Origin: Acidimicrobiia bacterium
GTDB lineage: Bacteria; Actinomycetota; Acidimicrobiia; Spongiisociales; SHLN01
Length of the DNA: 17,087 nt
Assembly (NCBI GenBank): GCA_004283105.1
Contig: SHLN01000025.1
Location: 1-17,087, forward strand
Direction: 5' to 3'
Shown: piece after piece, positions 1 to 7,123 of the stretch
Position numbering within the stretch: the stretch's first letter is position 1
Layout: each line of letters starts with the position of its first letter
Notes under the pieces: generated by a model
What the model saw: the letters and a program-made list of their open reading frames with translations, nothing else
The model's database searches: none
What the model was told of the DNA's origin: nothing
Program-made: the position numbers and the translations under genes

Positions 1-377
1 CCGCCACCACCGGCGGCGGAGACAACGGCGACGATGGCGACGATGGCGACACCACGACCTCAATCGCCACCTCGACCACAACGGCCACCACCGGCGGCGG
101 AGACAACGGCGACGATGGGGGCGACAACGGCGCCATCACCTCGACGCCCGTCACCGGCCAACTCGACAGCGGCGCCTCGACCTCGGTGGCGGCCGGGCTC
201 GAAGGAAACACGGCCCAGAACCTCCAGCAGCTTCCCCTCACCGGTGTCGAGCTGGAAACGGCCTTCCTTGCGATCGTGGCCCTCATGTTCGGCGTGGTGC
301 TGCTCCGCCAGGGCCGGCGGTGGCAGGATCGGCTCGACCGCCGCGCCGCGCGGGTCTGGAGACGCCAGCTTTCCTGA
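1..377 (+). CDS. C-terminal part of an LPXTG-type cell-wall-anchored surface protein (5' end outside window)
   Basis: The reading frame is open from the window edge (first full codon at base 3) to TGA at 375-377. It encodes a low-complexity stalk rich in Thr, Gly, Asp and Asn (a GGGDNGDDG block occurs twice), then the sorting signal LPLTG, a hydrophobic stretch (AFLAIVALMFGVVLL) and a 23-residue basic tail ending in QLS. LPXTG, hydrophobic span and positive tail is the known sortase substrate layout: sortase cleaves between T and G and links the protein to peptidoglycan. The ectodomain lies upstream of the window, so its function cannot be read. The tail is longer than the few basic residues usual after an LPXTG anchor. 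The final 64 residues are 50/64 identical to the small protein encoded just downstream. I am confident in the anchor and have no view on the ligand or activity. Confidence 0.85.
   Translation, partial: ATTGGGDNGDDGDDGDTTTSIATSTTTATTGGGDNGDDGGDNGAITSTPVTGQLDSGASTSVAAGLEGNTAQNLQQLPLTGVELETAFLAIVALMFGVVLLRQGRRWQDRLDRRAARVWRRQLS
3..118 (+). repeat. In-frame direct repeat in the surface-protein stalk
   Basis: A perfect 35-base direct repeat occurs at 3-37 and 84-118. The offset is 81 bases (27 codons), so both copies encode the same ATTGGGDNGDD peptide. A shorter GGCGACGAT-type triplet-phase repeat follows the first copy. This is typical of expandable stalk regions of wall-anchored proteins. More copies may lie upstream of the window. 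Confidence 0.8.
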
Positions 378-391
378 GTTGGTCGCCAACT
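377..391 (+). terminator. Weak hairpin followed by T-run after the surface-protein gene
   Basis: AGTTGG (377-382) and CCAACT (386-391) form a perfect 6-bp stem with a TCG loop, beginning on the last base of the stop codon. The sequence continues TTTCT. The T-run is short and the stem modest, so this is a weak intrinsic terminator or mRNA 3'-end stabiliser at best. Confidence 0.3.
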
Positions 392-400
392 TTTCTACGT

Positions 401-416
401 GGTGGACTACCGTCGG
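401..416 (+). promoter_or_regulatory. Copy 1 of a 16-base element upstream of the LPXTG microprotein
   Basis: The sequence GGTGGACTACCGTCGG matches GGCGGACTAGCGTCGG (669-684) at 14 of 16 positions. Each copy starts 42-46 bases before the start codon of the next gene. Each contains a TANNNT hexamer (TACCGT at 408-413 here) that fits an actinobacterial -10 box, but I see no convincing -35. The element could be a promoter or operator, or simply 3'-flanking sequence carried along when the sorting-signal gene duplicated. Confidence 0.35.
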
Positions 417-430
417 TGTCGACGACCGAC
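412..430 (+). repeat. Inverted repeat just upstream of the microprotein ribosome binding site
   Basis: The arms GTCGGT (412-417) and ACCGAC (425-430) are perfect reverse complements around a 7-base loop that contains the palindrome GTCGAC. The repeat ends two bases before the GGGAG Shine-Dalgarno at 433-437, so it could be an operator or an mRNA hairpin affecting ribosome access. It partly overlaps the 16-base element. Confidence 0.35.
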
Positions 431-442
431 CAGGGAGCAGCC

Positions 443-667
443 ATGATCCCCATGAATGCCATCACCGATACCTCAGTCGCAGCCGGACTGGAAGGCAGTA
501 CCGCCCAGTCGCTCCAACAGTTGCCGCTAACCGGGATCGAACTCGAGACCGCATTTGTCGCGATCGTCGTCCTCATGTTTGGGATCGGCCTGCTGAGGCG
601 GGCTCGTTTCTGGCAGGCCCGGCTTGATCGCCGGGCGGCGCGCCTCTGGCGGCTCCCCCTCTCCTGA
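443..667 (+). CDS. 74-residue stand-alone LPXTG sorting-signal microprotein
   Basis: ATG 443 is preceded by GGGAG at 433-437, so I prefer it to the in-frame ATG at 452 and to longer upstream reading. The product has about 25 N-terminal residues with no signal peptide, then LPLTG at residues 27-31, a hydrophobic span (about 37-51) and a 23-residue basic tail (RLDRRAARLWR near the end). From residue 11 it aligns without gaps to the end of the upstream surface protein: 50/64 residues identical, with 31 codons differing only synonymously. That pattern argues for a conserved functional protein, not a decaying duplicate. It might be a sortase substrate without an ectodomain, a membrane microprotein or a competitor for sortase. 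How it would be exported is unclear. The function is unknown. Confidence 0.7.
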   Translation: MIPMNAITDTSVAAGLEGSTAQSLQQLPLTGIELETAFVAIVVLMFGIGLLRRARFWQARLDRRAARLWRLPLS

Positions 668-668
668 C

Positions 669-684
669 GGCGGACTAGCGTCGG
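669..684 (+). promoter_or_regulatory. Copy 2 of the 16-base element upstream of the universal stress gene
   Basis: GGCGGACTAGCGTCGG starts two bases after the microprotein stop codon and 46 bases before the next start. It matches the copy at 401-416 at 14 of 16 positions, and TAGCGT (676-681) again fits TANNNT. As with copy 1, it may be a promoter or operator, or a relic of the tandem duplication. Confidence 0.35.
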
Positions 685-714
685 AGGTGAAAGGCCCTAC
701 CAAAAGGAGAGGCA

Positions 715-1158
715 ATGGATCCCTGGTCTCCCAATGTGATCGTGGCTGCGACTGACGGATCGGAGCAGAGCCTACGAGCCGCCAATGCCGCCGCCGCACT
801 GGCCCGCACCAATGACGCTCACCTCTTCATCGTGACGGTCGTACGGCCCCCCGAGGGCTGGTGGGGAATCGTTGGAGCTCCCCCACCCGCCGAGTCACTC
901 GGGAACGCCCTGGCAGACGCCCAGCGTGTGGTCCTGGAGAAGACGGTCGAAGCCGTCGACTTGAGCGGCGTTCGGTTCGACACCGTCGAAGAGGTCGGTG
1001 ACCCGGCCAACCAGCTGGCGGCGTTTTCCGAGGAGAAAGAGGCCGACCTCATGGTCATTGGGCAGCGCGGAGCCGGCCTGGTGGAGCGGATCATGGTCGG
1101 ATCGGTGGCAGATCGGCTCGTCCACATCGCCACGGTCCCGGTCCTGGTCGTCCCATAA
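715..1158 (+). CDS. Universal stress protein, UspA family, ATP-binding type
   Basis: This 147-residue single-domain protein has the usual length of a UspA monomer. The N-terminus VIVAATDGSEQSLRAA is the family's first beta strand with the acidic and Ser residues that flank the nucleotide. Near the C-terminus, GQRGAGLVERIMVGS fits the ATP-binding pattern G-x2-G-x9-G-S, followed by VADRLVHIATVPVLVVP, the classic final strand. It is therefore probably an ATP-binding Usp acting as a cytoplasmic stress or dormancy modulator. ATG 715 is supported by AGGAG at 705-709. It ends three bases before serA and may share its transcript. Such proteins are common and multi-copy in actinobacteria, so the specific signal cannot be named. 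Confidence 0.9.
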   Translation: MDPWSPNVIVAATDGSEQSLRAANAAAALARTNDAHLFIVTVVRPPEGWWGIVGAPPPAESLGNALADAQRVVLEKTVEAVDLSGVRFDTVEEVGDPANQLAAFSEEKEADLMVIGQRGAGLVERIMVGSVADRLVHIATVPVLVVP

Positions 1159-1161
1159 CCC

Positions 1162-2358
1162 ATGCGAATCCTCGTTGCAGACAAGTTCCCGGAGAGCGGC
1201 CTCGCCCATCTCCGGGAGAACCACGACGTTGAGTTCCAGCCCGGTCTGGCGGGAGACGACCTTCCAGACGCAATTGGAGACTCTGAAGTCCTCATTGTCC
1301 GATCCACAAACGTGACGGCCGCCACGATCGAGGCCGGCTCGTCGCTGGCGCTCGTCGTTCGGGCCGGGGCCGGGACAAACACCATCGACAAGCAGGCCGC
1401 CGCCGATCACGCCGTCTACGTGTCGAACGTGCCCGGGCGAAACGCCATCGCCGTCGCCGAGCTGACACTTGGGCTCATCCTCGCCATCGACCGCCGCATA
1501 CCCGACAACGTGGCCGATCTTCGCAGTGGGAGCTGGAACAAGGCGACGTACTCGAAGGGCACCGGGTTGCTCGGCCGCAGCCTCGGCATCGTCGGCGTTG
1601 GCGCCATCGGGATGGCGGTGGCGACCCGGGCTGCTTCGTTCGGTCTCGAGCTTCATGCCGTCGACAAGCCGCGGGATCCGGTGACGGCGGAACGAATGGA
1701 GGATCTCGGCTTCGTTCTCCATCCCTCATTGGCGGCGATGGCAGCCGGTGTGGACATTCTCAGTTTCCACGTCCCGGCGACCGCCGACACAAGAAACCTC
1801 CTCAACGCGGAGTTGCTGACGGCCGTCCGCCCCGGGACCGTCATCGTGAACACATCCCGCGCCGATGTCGTGGACGAAGCGGCCTTGCTGGAAGTCATCG
1901 ACGAGAAGGAGCTCTGGGTGGCGCTCGACGTGTTCGCCGGCGAGCCGGCCTCGGGACAGGGAGACGTCAGTTCTCCGCTCGGCGAGCATGCGCGGGTCTA
2001 CGCCACGCACCACATCGGCGCCTCCACGGCACAAGCCCAGGCCGCCGTCGCAACCGGTGTGCTCGAAGTGATCGACGCCTTTGCCGATGGGGTCATCGTC
2101 AACTGCGTAAACCTCGAGCCACGGGTCCCCGACACCACCCGCATTGCCGTCCGCCACAAGGACCGGGTGGGCGTCCTCGCCGCCATCCTTACGGTCATCC
2201 GGGACGCCGGGATCAATGTCGAGCACATGAGCAATCTCGTCTTCCAGGGAGCCAAGGCGGCCAGCGCCACCCTCGACCTCAAGGGTTCGGTCGAGCCCGA
2301 ACTGCTGGCCCGCCTCGCGGAGATCCCTGATGTCATCTACGCAAGGAGGACCACGTGA
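1162..2358 (+). CDS. serA: D-3-phosphoglycerate dehydrogenase with C-terminal ACT domain
   Basis: The product (398 residues) oxidises 3-phosphoglycerate to 3-phosphohydroxypyruvate with NAD, the first step of the phosphorylated serine pathway. The Rossmann motif GVGAIG is at 145-150. The D-2-hydroxyacid dehydrogenase catalytic set is visible: Arg233 in NTSRADVVDEAAL, Glu261 in ALDVFAGEP and His284 in HHIGAST. An ACT domain (about 325-398, starting TRIAVRHKDRVGVLAAIL) suggests allosteric control, typically by serine. At about 400 residues it is the short form without the extra regulatory domain of the roughly 530-residue mycobacterial enzymes. The N-terminus MRILVADKFPESGL is canonical. No good Shine-Dalgarno precedes ATG 1162, three bases after the usp stop, so coupling to usp is plausible. 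Its TGA overlaps the serC GTG. Confidence 0.93.
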   Translation: MRILVADKFPESGLAHLRENHDVEFQPGLAGDDLPDAIGDSEVLIVRSTNVTAATIEAGSSLALVVRAGAGTNTIDKQAAADHAVYVSNVPGRNAIAVAELTLGLILAIDRRIPDNVADLRSGSWNKATYSKGTGLLGRSLGIVGVGAIGMAVATRAASFGLELHAVDKPRDPVTAERMEDLGFVLHPSLAAMAAGVDILSFHVPATADTRNLLNAELLTAVRPGTVIVNTSRADVVDEAALLEVIDEKELWVALDVFAGEPASGQGDVSSPLGEHARVYATHHIGASTAQAQAAVATGVLEVIDAFADGVIVNCVNLEPRVPDTTRIAVRHKDRVGVLAAILTVIRDAGINVEHMSNLVFQGAKAASATLDLKGSVEPELLARLAEIPDVIYARRTT

Positions 2359-3422
2359 GGGCCGTCAATTTCTGCGCAGGACCGTGCACACTCCCGCAGT
2401 CGGTTCTCGAAGAAGCCCAGGCCGAGTTCGTCGACTACGCCGGCACCGGCATGTCGTTGATCGAGATGAGCCACCGGTCCCCCGAATACGACGCCGTGCA
2501 CAACGAGACCCTCGAGTTGGTCCGTTCACTGTTCGCAGTCCCGGACGAGTTCGAGGTGCTGTTCCTGCAGGGCGGCGCCACCCTCCAGTTCGCCATGGTT
2601 CCCCTCAACCTCCTGGCGGGAGGCGGCTCGGCCGGATACGTCGTATCCGGTTCGTGGGGCAAGAAGGCCCTCGAAGATGCCGCCTACCACGGCGACGTAC
2701 ACACGGCCTGGAGTGGATCGGACTCGGGATTCACCCGGATGCCGGCCGGCGACGAAGTTGAGATTCGGCCCGAATGGCAGTATCTCCATGTGACCTCGAA
2801 TGAGACCATTCACGGCATCCGGATGGTGGATTGGCCCGACGCCGACATCCCCCTCGTCGGCGACATGTCCTCCGACTACCTCTCCCGACCCATCCCGTGG
2901 GAGCGCTTTGACGCGATCTACGGCGGCGCCCAGAAAAACCTCGGCCCCGCCGGCCTGGCCATCGTCTTTGTTCGACGGTCCGTTCTCGCCGAAACCAACC
3001 GGGACCTGGCCGCCTATCTCAGATGGGATATCCACGCCGACAAGAACTCGCTCTACAACACCCCACCGGTGTTCGCGATCTACATGATGGGCAAGACCCT
3101 CAAGTGGATCCAGGCGCAGGGTGGACTCGCCGCGATGGAAGCGGCCGCCGGGGCGCGGGCCGACCTCATCTACGGTGCCATCGATGACAGCGACGGGTAT
3201 TACCGGAGCCCGGTGGACCCCGCGGCGCGATCGCTCATGAACGTCGTCTTCCGACTTCCCGACGAGGACTCCGAGGCCCGGTTCATCTCTGAGGCCAAGG
3301 CCCATCAGCTCCTCAGCTTGAAGGGCCATCGCTCGGTTGGTGGCATCCGGGCCAGTTTGTACAACGCGATGCCGATGTCGGGAGTGGAGGCGCTTGCTTC
3401 CTTCATGGACTCGTTTCGGTGA
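2355..3422 (+). CDS. serC: Phosphoserine aminotransferase
   Basis: This 355-residue PLP enzyme of the class V aminotransferase family transfers the amino group from glutamate to 3-phosphohydroxypyruvate, giving O-phosphoserine. The start VNFCAGPCTLPQSVLEEA and MSLIEMSHRSPEY are family hallmarks. LFLQGGATLQFAMVPLNLL forms the phosphate-binding region. Lys194 in YGGAQKNLGPAG is the expected PLP Schiff-base lysine. The C-terminus carries GHRSVGGIRASLYNAMP, the substrate-binding Arg segment. The length matches bacterial SerC. The GTG start overlaps the serA stop in the string GTGA, and a strong AAGGAGGA lies at 2343-2350. The next gene starts with the same type of overlap, so serA-serC-DUF1015 form a translationally coupled unit. 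Confidence 0.94.
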   Translation: MRAVNFCAGPCTLPQSVLEEAQAEFVDYAGTGMSLIEMSHRSPEYDAVHNETLELVRSLFAVPDEFEVLFLQGGATLQFAMVPLNLLAGGGSAGYVVSGSWGKKALEDAAYHGDVHTAWSGSDSGFTRMPAGDEVEIRPEWQYLHVTSNETIHGIRMVDWPDADIPLVGDMSSDYLSRPIPWERFDAIYGGAQKNLGPAGLAIVFVRRSVLAETNRDLAAYLRWDIHADKNSLYNTPPVFAIYMMGKTLKWIQAQGGLAAMEAAAGARADLIYGAIDDSDGYYRSPVDPAARSLMNVVFRLPDEDSEARFISEAKAHQLLSLKGHRSVGGIRASLYNAMPMSGVEALASFMDSFR

Positions 3423-4588
3423 TCCGCCCGCTCGACGGATACGTCGTGAGCCAGGAGGCGGCCGATCGAGTCGTCGCCCCCGTGGCAGAGGACCTGCACC
3501 CCGTCGAACGTGATCGGATCCTGGCGACAAATCCCGACACGAGCTTGTTCCTGCTGACTGAGGACGCGGAAGCGAGGTCGCATGGACGGGAATATCTCGA
3601 ACGGGTGACGAGCGACGGGACCTTCGAGCCAACGTCGGGATGGTGGGTGTATCGGATCACCGAAGGCGACCACCGGCAGACCGGGATCGTGGTTGAGGTC
3701 TCGGTCGCCGCCTACGAATCTGATCGCATCCGCCGCCACGAACACACGGTCGGAGAGATCGCCGAGCATGTGGCCGATGCCCTCGAAGAGGTGGGGGGTT
3801 CCACTCATCCGGTGTCACTGATCTATCGACACGATCCGGCCATCGATGAGGTCGTCGGCGCCGTTGTGGCCGCCCCGCCCTCCCTCCGGCTCGAACGGGA
3901 AGGCCGGATTCAGGAGGCATGGAAGCTCGAAGCAGGCGCAGGTCTGGGACGGGCGCTCGACGCCATTCCGGCCCTCTACATCGCAGACGGTCACCATCGA
4001 TCCGCCGGTGCGGCAGCCCTGCTGCATCGAGAGGAGCCCGGGTCGGAAGATGCCCGCTCGCACTTTCTCGCCGTCCTGTTCCCCGACACAGAGATGAAGA
4101 CGCTCAGCTATCACCGGTGTCTCCACCTCCCCGATCACGCGCCGGCCGACGTCCTGGCCGCCATCGCGCGCCACTTCCCTCTCAAACCGTTGGCCGATCC
4201 CGACGGCACCCCCGAGCCGGGCGAGGTTTGGCTGCACTCAGAGGACACCTGGTACTCGCTCCGACTCCCCCACGGAACCGACGAGGGCCCGACGTCGGCC
4301 CTCGATGCCGCCCGCCTCCAGCATCAGATCCTCGGCCCTCTCTGTGACGTGGCCGACCCGCGCGCCGACCCGCGGCTCAACTACGTTCCCGGAAGCGTGC
4401 CCGTCCACATCCTCGCCGCCGGGTGCCGCCGGCAGGCCGGCCTCTCGTTTGTCACCCATCCGCCGAGCGTCGATGACGTGATGGCGGTATCCGACGTTGG
4501 CGGAATCATGCCTCCCAAGTCGACGTGGTTCACCCCAAAGATCGGGGCGGGCATCTTCTTGCGACGGGTCGACGGCCGGTCGGGCTGA
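3419..4588 (+). CDS. DUF1015 family protein of the serA-serC operon
   Basis: The product (389 residues) carries the conserved blocks of DUF1015 (COG4198): RRHEHT at 105-110, YIADGHHRSA at 187-196 and MPPKSTWFTPKIGAGIFLRR at the C-terminus. Length is normal. The N-terminal block is divergent: VAPVAEDLHP stands where many members have an ASPPYDVI-like string. No signal peptide or membrane span is seen, so it is probably cytoplasmic. The family has no firmly assigned reaction that I can state, though it recurs beside serA and serC in many bacteria. Here the GTG start overlaps the serC stop (GTGA), which argues for a serine-related role. The D-G-H-H-R string recalls the nucleotide-binding motif of ParB/Srx-fold serine kinases such as SerK, but that is only a resemblance. 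Replacement of phosphoserine phosphatase is another untested idea. Confidence 0.88.
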   Translation: MIRPLDGYVVSQEAADRVVAPVAEDLHPVERDRILATNPDTSLFLLTEDAEARSHGREYLERVTSDGTFEPTSGWWVYRITEGDHRQTGIVVEVSVAAYESDRIRRHEHTVGEIAEHVADALEEVGGSTHPVSLIYRHDPAIDEVVGAVVAAPPSLRLEREGRIQEAWKLEAGAGLGRALDAIPALYIADGHHRSAGAAALLHREEPGSEDARSHFLAVLFPDTEMKTLSYHRCLHLPDHAPADVLAAIARHFPLKPLADPDGTPEPGEVWLHSEDTWYSLRLPHGTDEGPTSALDAARLQHQILGPLCDVADPRADPRLNYVPGSVPVHILAAGCRRQAGLSFVTHPPSVDDVMAVSDVGGIMPPKSTWFTPKIGAGIFLRRVDGRSG

Positions 4589-7120
4589 TTAGGCGTCGGC
4601 AAACCGGCGGGCGGCCAGCGCCCGCTCCTGGCGAGCGACCAGTTCGATCAGGAGCCGTTCGAGCTGGGGCGGCCCGTCGATGCGGTTCAGGACTCCTCTG
4701 GCAAGGTCGATGGCCGGGTCATCGACCCGGTAGCGAGGAGCGAGAACACTGAAGTAGGCCTTGGCCGCCTCGTGCTCACGCGTCTCGAAGATCCCCTCGA
4801 GGCCCTCGAAGAAGCGCCCGACGTAGGGTGCAAGCAGTTCGCCCTGACTTGCCCAGTTGAATCCGGCCATGGCTGCTCGATCCAGCTGCAACGACCCGTA
4901 TCCGTCACCGTGCATCCGTGTCCACGCTTCCTCTTTGGCGGCAGCGGTTGGAACCGCCGTCTGGACGCTGAGCATCGCCTGACGACCACGGTCGCTCGGG
5001 TCTCGCTCGGCCTCTCGCTCCGCCCGTTCGGCGGCATCGGCACGGCCCGCCGCCGAGGCTCGAATGGCCATCGCCCATCGCATGTTCTGATCGATGGCGA
5101 GACCCTCGATGTCCTCCGCCCCGTCGACCACGGTGCTCACCATCGCCAGATCCTCAGGCGTCTCCACGGCTCGCAACATGGCGCGCAGCCACAGGACGCG
5201 CGGATCCCCGGGTGGCGCTGCGTCGAGGGCACGGCGACCGGCTCCGACAAACCTGGTGGTCTCCTCTACGCGACGGGTCTCGGGCACGTACCGGCTGATC
5301 GCGGAGGTGGCCGTGTTGGTGACAACCTTGATGATGTGGAGGTTGGCCTCGGAGACCAGCTTTGACTCGACCAGCCGGAGATAGTCGATGGACGAGAACC
5401 GCTGATCCCGGACCATATCCCACAGGGCAGTCCACAGCTGCTGGCGCAGCAGCGGGTCGACGATCTCATCGAGCCGGCGCTGGGCAAAGTCGAGCGACAC
5501 CGGATCGAGCATGATCTTGGCGTACGTGTGGTCACCGTGATTGGGGAACACGAGCACCGGCGCCGGGCCGCCACCCACGGACATCGACTGGGCCGATCCT
5601 GAGATCTCGACCCGATGGCTGTCGATCTCCAGCCCGTCGGGCACCTCGCGAACAATGGCGACCTCGGTGACGTGGGGCCGAATGACCGGGTGGTCGGGGG
5701 GTGCTTCCTGCACGAGCCGCATGTCGACAAGCTCCCCCTCCGGCGCCGACCACTCCACCGAGAGCGTATTGAGCGACTCGGTTTCCAGCCACTTCGCAGA
5801 CCAGGCATGCAGGTCTGTGCCCGACCCGTCGGCGACGGTGGTGAGGAAGTCGGACAGGGTGGCGTTCCCGTAGGCGTAGCGGGCGAAGTAAGCCCGCATC
5901 CCGGCCCGGAACGTGCTCTCCCCCACGGCGGCCACCAGCTGCTTGAGCGCAGAGGCACCTTTGCCGTAGGTGATGCCGTCGAAGTTGAGGAACGTTTCGT
6001 CGGTGGTCGGAATGTGATCGGCGATCCGGTGAGTGGAGGGAAGTTGATCTTCCTCCATCGCCCACAGCTTCATGTCTGCCTGGAAGTCCTGCCAGCCGTC
6101 TGCGAACTCGGTGACCCGCTCCAGACCGAGGTAGGCCATATACGTGGCGAAGCTCTCGTTGAGCCACACGTCGTTCCACCACTCCATCGTCACGAGGTCA
6201 CCGAACCACATGTGAGCCAGTTCGTGCAGAAACACCTCGGCGCGGCCGAGGCGTTGGGTCTCGGTCGGTGGATCCCGGAAGAGGTATCGATCTGAGTAGG
6301 TGACGTTTCCGACGTTCTCCATACCCCCCCAGTTGAACTCCGGAACGAATATCTGGTCGTACTTCGTGAACGGGTAGGGGTGACCGAAGAACTCGGCGAA
6401 GAAGTCGATCCCGGCGGTGGTGACCGCAAAGAGCTCCTCGGCATCGAGGTGTTCCACGAGGGAGGCCCGGCAATAGAGCCCGAGCGGGATGCCCTGGTGT
6501 TCTGAGGTCACGGCCCGGTACGGTCCGGCCACCACCGAGAGAAGGTACGTGCTGAACGGCACCGTCGTTTCGTACACGTGGCGGGTGCGGCCGTCGGCCT
6601 CGACCTCCGCTCCCACCGAACGCGAGGCGGTCATGACCATCCACCCGGTGGGCGCGGTCACCGCCAGCTCGTAGGTCGCCTTCAGATCAGGCTGGTCGAA
6701 ACACGGAAACATCCGGTGGGCCGAGAACGGCTCGAACTGCGTGTAGAGATACTCCGCCTCATCCTCCGGATCGACGAACTGATGGAAACCCTCCCCCGAG
6801 TGGTCGTACGTGTTGACATACTGGATGCGGATCTCATTGGCGGCGGCGAGCCACTCTGCCGGCAATGCCAGCCGGTTCTCATGCCAGATGGGGTCACGTT
6901 CGATGCCGTTTACGACGAACCGCTCGATGACCGAGCCGGTGAAGTCGAGAAACGTGGACTCGATTCCTTCGCGGTCGAAGCGGACCGTGCAATCCCCGGC
7001 ATACGTCTTGGCGCCGGCCTCCAGATCTAGATGCAGCTCGTATCGAACGTTTGAGACGGCCGAAGCGCGCCGGTGCGCCTCCTCCTGGGTGAGCCGGTCG
7101 TGCTCGAGCGCAATGTCCAT
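4589..7120 (-). CDS. pepN: Aminopeptidase N, M1 zinc metallopeptidase
   Basis: This 843-residue cytoplasmic peptidase removes N-terminal residues from peptides. Diagnostic motifs are all present: GGMEN at 265-269, which binds the substrate N-terminus, and the zinc site HELAH at 299-303 followed by Glu322 in NESF, giving HExxH-x18-E. The N-terminal beta domain (YELHLDLEAGAKTYAGDCTVRFD) and the long alpha-helical C-terminal domain of actinobacterial PepN follow the normal order. The ATG at 7120 lies three bases after the gatB stop and is read as the last gene of the minus-strand cluster; a weak GAGAG precedes it. Its TAA (4591-4589) abuts the convergent DUF1015 stop with no spacer, so transcripts must overlap. 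Nothing in the sequence suggests truncation or export. Confidence 0.95.
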   Translation of the reverse strand: MDIALEHDRLTQEEAHRRASAVSNVRYELHLDLEAGAKTYAGDCTVRFDREGIESTFLDFTGSVIERFVVNGIERDPIWHENRLALPAEWLAAANEIRIQYVNTYDHSGEGFHQFVDPEDEAEYLYTQFEPFSAHRMFPCFDQPDLKATYELAVTAPTGWMVMTASRSVGAEVEADGRTRHVYETTVPFSTYLLSVVAGPYRAVTSEHQGIPLGLYCRASLVEHLDAEELFAVTTAGIDFFAEFFGHPYPFTKYDQIFVPEFNWGGMENVGNVTYSDRYLFRDPPTETQRLGRAEVFLHELAHMWFGDLVTMEWWNDVWLNESFATYMAYLGLERVTEFADGWQDFQADMKLWAMEEDQLPSTHRIADHIPTTDETFLNFDGITYGKGASALKQLVAAVGESTFRAGMRAYFARYAYGNATLSDFLTTVADGSGTDLHAWSAKWLETESLNTLSVEWSAPEGELVDMRLVQEAPPDHPVIRPHVTEVAIVREVPDGLEIDSHRVEISGSAQSMSVGGGPAPVLVFPNHGDHTYAKIMLDPVSLDFAQRRLDEIVDPLLRQQLWTALWDMVRDQRFSSIDYLRLVESKLVSEANLHIIKVVTNTATSAISRYVPETRRVEETTRFVGAGRRALDAAPPGDPRVLWLRAMLRAVETPEDLAMVSTVVDGAEDIEGLAIDQNMRWAMAIRASAAGRADAAERAEREAERDPSDRGRQAMLSVQTAVPTAAAKEEAWTRMHGDGYGSLQLDRAAMAGFNWASQGELLAPYVGRFFEGLEGIFETREHEAAKAYFSVLAPRYRVDDPAIDLARGVLNRIDGPPQLERLLIELVARQERALAARRFADA

Positions 7121-7123
7121 CTC

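Noticed and set aside
3..118. Short-spaced repeats as a possible CRISPR array.
   Set aside because: Only two copies with an in-frame 27-codon period inside a coding frame; they are protein stalk repeats.
2526..3632. Long minus-strand open frame opposite serC and DUF1015.
   Set aside because: It is antisense to two well-recognised genes and has Arg/Gly/Pro-biased composition, typical of high-GC shadow frames.
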